A stretch of 64,000 nucleotides of DNA from Halorussus pelagicus (GTDB lineage Archaea; Halobacteriota; Halobacteria; Halobacteriales; Haladaptataceae). The DNA lies in NCBI RefSeq assembly GCF_004087835.1, contig NZ_CP035119.1:1736001-1800000 (forward strand), given 5' to 3'. The notes beneath the pieces were generated by a model, which was not told the origin of the DNA, did not search any database, and saw nothing but the letters and a program-made list of their open reading frames with translations. Below, in pieces: positions 59,375-64,000 of the stretch. Position 1 is the stretch's first letter. Every line of letters starts with the position of its first letter. The position numbers and the translations under genes were made by a program.

Positions 59375-60919
59375 ATGAACTCGAACGAGACAGGGGCGAC
59401 AGCCGAATCGGCCGCCGAGACAGTTGCGAACCTCTGTGAGGAGCGCGAACTCGTGGTGGTATCGAACCGCGAACCGTACAGCCACGGCCGCGAGGGCGGC
59501 GAAATCACCGTTGACCGACCGGCGGGCGGTCTCACCGCCGCGCTCGACCCCGTGATGCAGGCCGCCGCGGGAACGTGGGTCGCGTGGGGCGACGGCGACG
59601 CCGACCGAGAGGCGGTCGGCCCTGACGACGCCGTGGCGGTCCCACCGGAAGACCCCGCCTACGACCTCCGAAGGGTCTGGTTGACCGACGAGCAGGTCGA
59701 GGGCTACTACCGGGGGTACAGCAATCAGGTCCTTTGGCCGCTGTGTCACCTCGACACGGCGAAGATGACCCCCCGCGAGAAGTTCTGGCGACGGTACCGC
59801 GAGACCAATGCCGACTTCGCCGATGCGATTCTGGATTCGACGGACGGCGCGGAGAGCGCGCCCGTGGTGTGGTTTCAGGACTATCACCTTGCGCTGGTCC
59901 CGCGGGCGGTCCGCGAGGAGCGCCCCGAAGCGTTCCTCACGCACTTCTGGCACATCCCGTGGCCCTCGTGGGACGTGTTCCGGGCTTGTCCGCAGTACGA
60001 GACCCTGCTGGACGGTCTGCTCGCAAACGACCTCGTGGGCTTTCACACCGACGCGTACTGTCGGAACTTCCTCGACTGCGTGGACGCCGCGACCGACGCC
60101 CGCGTGGACCGCTCCAGCAGGAGCGTCTCCTACCGGGACCACCGCACGTTCGTCCGGTCGTTCCCGCTGGGCATCGATGCCGCCCGACAGGCCGACCTCG
60201 CCGAGAGCGACGCCGCCGACGAATGGTGGACGAAGTTCCGCGACGAGCGGGGAATCGCCCCGAAGGAGACCGTCGCGGTCGGCGTCGAGCGCCTCGACTA
60301 CACCAAGGGCATCGAACAGCGCCTCGACGCCCTCGAACGCTTCTGGGAGGACAACCCCGAGTGGCGCGGCGAGTTGACCTACGTCCAGAAGGGGACCGAG
60401 AGCAGGTCTGGCATCCCGGCCTACGACGCGCTACAGGACCGGGTGGCCGACGCCGTCGAGGGTATCAACGACCGCTTCGGCACTGAGGAGTGGACGCCGG
60501 TGGTCTACACGACCGACCACCTGCCTGAGGAGGGTATCGCGGCGCTCTATCGGGAGGCCGACCTCGGTCTCGTGACGCCGGTTCGGGACGGGATGAACCT
60601 TGTCGCCAAGGAGTTCGCCGCGGCCCAGACCCGCGACCCCGGCGTCCTCGTCCTGAGCGAACTCGCGGGCGCGACCGAGCAGTTGGGCGAGGAGTCGGTT
60701 CTCGTCCATCCGTACGACACCGCCGGGTTCACCGAGCGAATCGGCGAGGCGCTGTCCCTGTCGCGGACCGAGCGCCGCAGGCGCGCCGCCGACCTCCAGC
60801 GCGCGGTCCACGCCGAGGACGTGTACGACTGGCTGGAATCGACCTTCGAGACCGCGGCCGCCATCGAGCGCGGCCGTCGCTCGGTCCGGACGGCCGGACC
60901 GCAACCAACCGACGACTGA
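59375..60919 (+). CDS. otsA: alpha,alpha-trehalose-phosphate synthase
   Basis: OtsA joins a nucleotide-activated glucose to glucose-6-phosphate to form trehalose-6-phosphate. The 514-residue GT20 enzyme has VVVSNREPYSHGREGG and RPAGGLTAALDP near the N-terminus, VWFQDYHLALVPR, HFWHIPWPSWDVFRACPQ, GVERLDYTKGI and RDGMNLVAKEFAAAQ. All active-site blocks are intact. Trehalose is a compatible solute and stress protectant. otsB follows 29 nt downstream, an operon. The ATG at 59375 is in a gap with the TnpB element's left end, so part of the upstream control region may have been altered by the insertion. Confidence 0.94.
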   Translation: MNSNETGATAESAAETVANLCEERELVVVSNREPYSHGREGGEITVDRPAGGLTAALDPVMQAAAGTWVAWGDGDADREAVGPDDAVAVPPEDPAYDLRRVWLTDEQVEGYYRGYSNQVLWPLCHLDTAKMTPREKFWRRYRETNADFADAILDSTDGAESAPVVWFQDYHLALVPRAVREERPEAFLTHFWHIPWPSWDVFRACPQYETLLDGLLANDLVGFHTDAYCRNFLDCVDAATDARVDRSSRSVSYRDHRTFVRSFPLGIDAARQADLAESDAADEWWTKFRDERGIAPKETVAVGVERLDYTKGIEQRLDALERFWEDNPEWRGELTYVQKGTESRSGIPAYDALQDRVADAVEGINDRFGTEEWTPVVYTTDHLPEEGIAALYREADLGLVTPVRDGMNLVAKEFAAAQTRDPGVLVLSELAGATEQLGEESVLVHPYDTAGFTERIGEALSLSRTERRRRAADLQRAVHAEDVYDWLESTFETAAAIERGRRSVRTAGPQPTDD

Positions 60920-60948
60920 CAACCCGCGAGCGACGACTATCGACTACC

Positions 60949-61839
60949 ATGACGAACTCCGCCGACCCAGAACCGGACGACGCCGAGACCACGACCGACC
61001 CGAACCACGAGATTCCGGCCCTGCTCCGCGAGAACCTCTACGCGGTGGTCGAGAAACTTGTGGACCACGATGGCCTGCTGGTCGCGCTCGACTTCGACGG
61101 CACGCTGGCCGCCATCGAGCGCCGCCCCGAGGAGGCTGTGATTCCCGACCGGACCCGCGAAGCAGTCGCGGCGCTGGCCGACAAGCCGAATGTCGAAGTC
61201 GCCGTCGTCAGCGGTCGGGAACTCGCCGACGTGCGCGAGCGCGTCGGCCTGCCGGACATCTCCTACGCCGGGAATCACGGTCTCGAAATCCACGCCGACG
61301 AGTACGAGGTCCATCCGACCGCCCGCGATGCCGAGGAGACCATCGCGCGCCTCTCGGACCGACTGTCCGACGAACTCGCCGACGTGGACGGCGTCATCGT
61401 CGAGAACAAGGGCGTGACCGCGACAGTCCACCATCGACTCGTGAACGACGAGGCGGTCCCGGTGGTCGAAAACGCCGTCGAGACGCTGGTGGCCGCCCGC
61501 GACGACGTGCACCTGACTACCGGCAAGGACGTGCTGGAACTCCGGCCCGCGGTCGAGTGGGACAAGGGCGAGGCGGTCCGGGAACTCTACAGCGAACTCG
61601 TCCCCGACGACGAGCGCTGGCTTCCCGTCTACGTCGGCGACGACACCACCGACGAGGCGGCGTTCAGTCTGCTGGGCGACCGCGGTCTCGGCGTCAAGGT
61701 CGGCGACGACCCCGGCACCGAGGCCCCCTATCGCGTCGCGGACCCCGATTCGGTCCGGGCGATTCTCGCGTGGGTGAGCGACTACGGCGTCGAGTTCATC
61801 GGAGCCGACCACCACCGCGTGCCGGTCGGTACCGCGTGA
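60949..61839 (+). CDS. otsB: trehalose-6-phosphate phosphatase
   Basis: OtsB removes phosphate from trehalose-6-phosphate. The 296-residue HAD phosphatase has the catalytic DFDGTLAAIE (first Asp the nucleophile), VVSGREL, AGNHGLEIH and GDDTTDEAAF, the motif IV acidic pair. A short acidic N-terminal tail precedes the domain. It is the second gene of the otsAB operon. Confidence 0.93.
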   Translation: MTNSADPEPDDAETTTDPNHEIPALLRENLYAVVEKLVDHDGLLVALDFDGTLAAIERRPEEAVIPDRTREAVAALADKPNVEVAVVSGRELADVRERVGLPDISYAGNHGLEIHADEYEVHPTARDAEETIARLSDRLSDELADVDGVIVENKGVTATVHHRLVNDEAVPVVENAVETLVAARDDVHLTTGKDVLELRPAVEWDKGEAVRELYSELVPDDERWLPVYVGDDTTDEAAFSLLGDRGLGVKVGDDPGTEAPYRVADPDSVRAILAWVSDYGVEFIGADHHRVPVGTA

Positions 61840-62002
61840 GACGACTGGCCGGGTATCCGGACGCTTGACGTATTCGGTCGTTCTCGGTCGCATCCGACCG
61901 CTTCATCCCCGTAATGCGCCATTGAACCCGCTCCGCACACAGCGAACAATCTGAACGGTCGGTCCCGTTTATCCGCCGAATCGGTCAACTCTCTCACGAA
62001 TC

Positions 62003-62797
62003 ATGGCAACTGACGACGCAGACGAGAAACGTAGCGAGAATCGCCGCGTCCCCGACCAGAACCGAACGCTCGACACCTACGCCAACGGAGGCCGCGCCCC
62101 GATTCCCCGGACTCGCCAGCAGGCGGAGAACGCGGATGTCCGACGCGCCGGAGAGAACACCCGACGCTACGGGTCACAGCCGAACGACCCGACACCGAAT
62201 CGCCGGTACGGCTCTCGGCCGCCGAGCGGCCGCGAGCCGCCTCAAAGCGGTGATTCTCCGTCGCACTCTCGAGGACGAAATGGTCAGACAGGGCGCGATT
62301 CCTCGGCGAACGAGTCTCCAGGGCAAGCCGACTCCGGTCCGGAACGTTCGCCCTCCGGTACCGAGAACTCGACTCGCGCTCCTGAAGAGCATCCCCGCGG
62401 TCCCGAGGAACCCGCCCGCGCTCGCGCTGAGTCCGAACGACCGCACGCGGAGTCACAGGACGAGCGCCCCGCGAGCGAGGAGACGCCGCCAAAACGGACT
62501 CAACCGCTTCCGGAGTCCTCCGAGTCGCCAGCGACCTCGGTTGAGGGCGGCGAACGCGGTGAGCGCGCGGACTCGGACCGGACAGCGAGCGACGCCGACG
62601 AGGGCGAGACGCCCAAGTACGGCGGTCTCTGGGACCCGGACTGGGAAGCGTCTCAAAGCGGTCCGACCGAGCGCGACGACCGACCCACCGAGCGCGAGCA
62701 GAGCTGGCGAGCGTACGAGCGCCGGTTCGACCGCGAGCGGGACCGCCAGCGCGACTTCCAGCGGGACAAAAGCGGCGACAAGTATCGGCGAAAGTAG
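62003..62797 (+). CDS. 264-residue intrinsically disordered protein
   Basis: The product is very hydrophilic, rich in Arg, Glu, Ser, Pro, Gln, Asn and Asp, with no hydrophobic core, no cysteine and no signal peptide. Near the C-terminus a short patch, ETPKYGGLWDPDWEASQ, is the only aromatic-containing block and might be an interaction motif. The last 40 residues are Arg/Asp-rich (FDRERDRQRDFQRDKSG). A TATA-like GTTTATCC at 61967-61974 is about 30 nt upstream of the ATG. The function is unknown. Confidence 0.65.
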   Translation: MATDDADEKRSENRRVPDQNRTLDTYANGGRAPIPRTRQQAENADVRRAGENTRRYGSQPNDPTPNRRYGSRPPSGREPPQSGDSPSHSRGRNGQTGRDSSANESPGQADSGPERSPSGTENSTRAPEEHPRGPEEPARARAESERPHAESQDERPASEETPPKRTQPLPESSESPATSVEGGERGERADSDRTASDADEGETPKYGGLWDPDWEASQSGPTERDDRPTEREQSWRAYERRFDRERDRQRDFQRDKSGDKYRRK

Positions 62798-62857
62798 GGT
62801 GTGTAGAGACCGAGGACGCTGGGAAAGCGAGACGCGAAAACGCGTCGAGAAGGCCGA

Positions 62858-64000
62858 TCAGTCGTCGGTCTCGGTCTCGACGCTGGCGGTCCGGCGAGCC
62901 GCGCGTTGGATGAACTCTTCGGGCAACTCGTCTATCTCTCCCGCCTGCACGCCCCAGAGGTGGGCGTAGAGACCGTCCTCGCCGAGCAGGTCGTCGTGGC
63001 TCCCGCGCTCGACGATTTCGCCGTCTTCGAGGACGACGATTTTGTCGGCGTCCTTGATGGTAGAGAGTCGATGCGCGATGGCGAACGTGGTCCGGTCCTC
63101 CGTGAGGTCGTCCAGGCTCCGCTGGATGAGCATCTCGGTCTCGGTGTCCACGTCGCTTGTCGCCTCGTCCAGCACGAGGATTTCGGGGTCTTTCAGCACC
63201 GCGCGGGCGATGGAGATGCGCTGGCGCTGGCCGCCCGAGAGTTTGACGCCGCGCTCGCCGACCTCGGTGTCGTAGCCCTCCGGCAGGTTCGTGATGAATT
63301 CGTGGGCCTCGGCGGCCTTCGCGGCCTCCACGATGTCCTCGTCGTCCACGTCGAAGGTACCGTAGGCGATGTTCTCCTTGACAGTCCCGTAGAACATGAA
63401 CGTGTCTTGGCTGACGTAGCCGATTGCCTGCCGAAGGCTCGGCAGACTCACGTCTCGGAGGTCGGTGTCGTCGATGCGGATGGCACCCTCGTCCACGTCG
63501 TACATCCGGAGCAGGAGCTTCAGGACCGTGGACTTGCCCGCGCCCGTGGGACCGACCAGCGCGAGGGTGTCGCCGCCCTCAACGTCGAAGCTGATGTCGT
63601 CCACGATGGTCTCCTCGTCGTCGTAGCCGAAGCTCACGTCCTCGTAGGCGACTTCGCCGTCATCGACCACGAGGTCCTCGGCGTCGGGGTCCTCCCGAAT
63701 TCGGCTCGGTTCGTCCATCAGCCCGAAGATTCGGGAACTGGACGCGTACGCGCGCTGGTACATGTTGATGATGGAGCCGAACTGCGCCATCGGCCAGATG
63801 AACCGCTGAGTCAGCAGGATGAACACGACAAACTCACCGCGGCTGAGGTTGCCCGTGAAGAACCACGGTCCCTCGCCGTTGAGGACCCACAGGCCCCCGA
63901 CGATGAACGTCAGCGCGAAGCCGAGACCCGAAAGGACCTGTAGTGACGGGAAGAACTTGATGCGGGTGACGATAGCGCCCCAGTTCGAGTCGAAGTAGTT
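62858..64000 (-). CDS. ABC transporter, permease-ATPase fusion (partial, cut at right edge)
   Basis: The frame is open to the window edge and shows the last 380 residues. The first 80 are the end of the exporter-type membrane domain ([38 protein letters not shown]). The ATPase domain then has Walker [13 protein letters not shown]-loop YVSQDTFMF, signature LSGGQRQR, Walker [13 protein letters not shown] and the switch His in AIAHRLSTI. This is an MsbA/BmrA-like half-exporter for lipids or drugs; the substrate cannot be set. The C-terminus adds a short tail. Confidence 0.92.
   Translation of the reverse strand, partial: NYFDSNWGAIVTRIKFFPSLQVLSGLGFALTFIVGGLWVLNGEGPWFFTGNLSRGEFVVFILLTQRFIWPMAQFGSIINMYQRAYASSSRIFGLMDEPSRIREDPDAEDLVVDDGEVAYEDVSFGYDDEETIVDDISFDVEGGDTLALVGPTGAGKSTVLKLLLRMYDVDEGAIRIDDTDLRDVSLPSLRQAIGYVSQDTFMFYGTVKENIAYGTFDVDDEDIVEAAKAAEAHEFITNLPEGYDTEVGERGVKLSGGQRQRISIARAVLKDPEILVLDEATSDVDTETEMLIQRSLDDLTEDRTTFAIAHRLSTIKDADKIVVLEDGEIVERGSHDDLLGEDGLYAHLWGVQAGEIDELPEEFIQRAARRTASVETETDD

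Overview
The window is from a haloarchaeon (class Halobacteria; genus not determined). Evidence: high GC, strongly acidic proteins, bacterio-opsin-activator (HTH-10) regulators, a PGF-CTERM surface protein, coenzyme F420 genes, archaeal aIF1, haloarchaeal small zinc-finger proteins, and TATA boxes about 27 nt upstream of start codons, as expected for leaderless transcripts. The two chromosome ends of the window cut a gene at each side.

Layout. 1-15 kb: mismatch repair genes mutL and mutS lie on the minus strand and enclose a broken metallophosphoesterase, two acetyl-CoA-synthetase genes with an integrase-fold/Bat regulator between them, and a large PKD-repeat surface protein. 15-19 kb: small proteins (HMA metal chaperone, VapBC-like toxin-antitoxin), thiamine thiD-thiN fusion and a membrane protein. 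19-26 kb: two GTPases (Nog1-like and EngB) around a DUF389 / SIMPL lipoprotein / DUF389 group, then an orphan HsdR-N nuclease and a D-2-hydroxyacid dehydrogenase. 27-36 kb: regulators, a Tat-exported unknown, a NUDIX-eIF2B fusion, an Hvo_1808-type surface metalloprotease-like protein, cofE with a Mer-like F420 enzyme, and several small membrane or zinc proteins. 36.5-41 kb: a tightly coupled MoxR-DUF58-transglutaminase operon. 41-50 kb: aIF1, a DtxR-family regulator, NUDIX, HTH-10, GNAT, a hybrid sensor kinase, RNase R-like RNB protein, rhodanese and RimI. 50-57 kb: aconitase, dCTP-deaminase/dUTPase family protein, CapA-like protein, trpB and an FAD oxidoreductase. 57.6-59.2 kb: an IS200/IS605-type element with TnpB and a small ribbon-helix-helix gene. 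59-64 kb: otsA-otsB trehalose operon, a disordered protein and the end of an ABC transporter.

The most interesting unexplained signal is between rimI and aconitase (50440-50808). Two tiny open reading frames (22 and 21 codons) encode related peptides of the pattern MFG-x5-CG-x(1,2)-PP-[YF]-DE-x2-C. Each is preceded by the same perfect 8-base Shine-Dalgarno sequence at the same 6-nt spacing and by a TATA-like element, and a T-run follows the second. No gene-length ORF explains this region. Other items worth a look: an Acs paralog with two altered core motifs, a recombinase-fold/Bat fusion, the DUF389-SIMPL-DUF389 trio, an orphan HsdR-N nuclease, a NUDIX-eIF2B fusion, a phosphoesterase with two in-frame TAG codons, and a structured intergenic stretch at 15097-15209.
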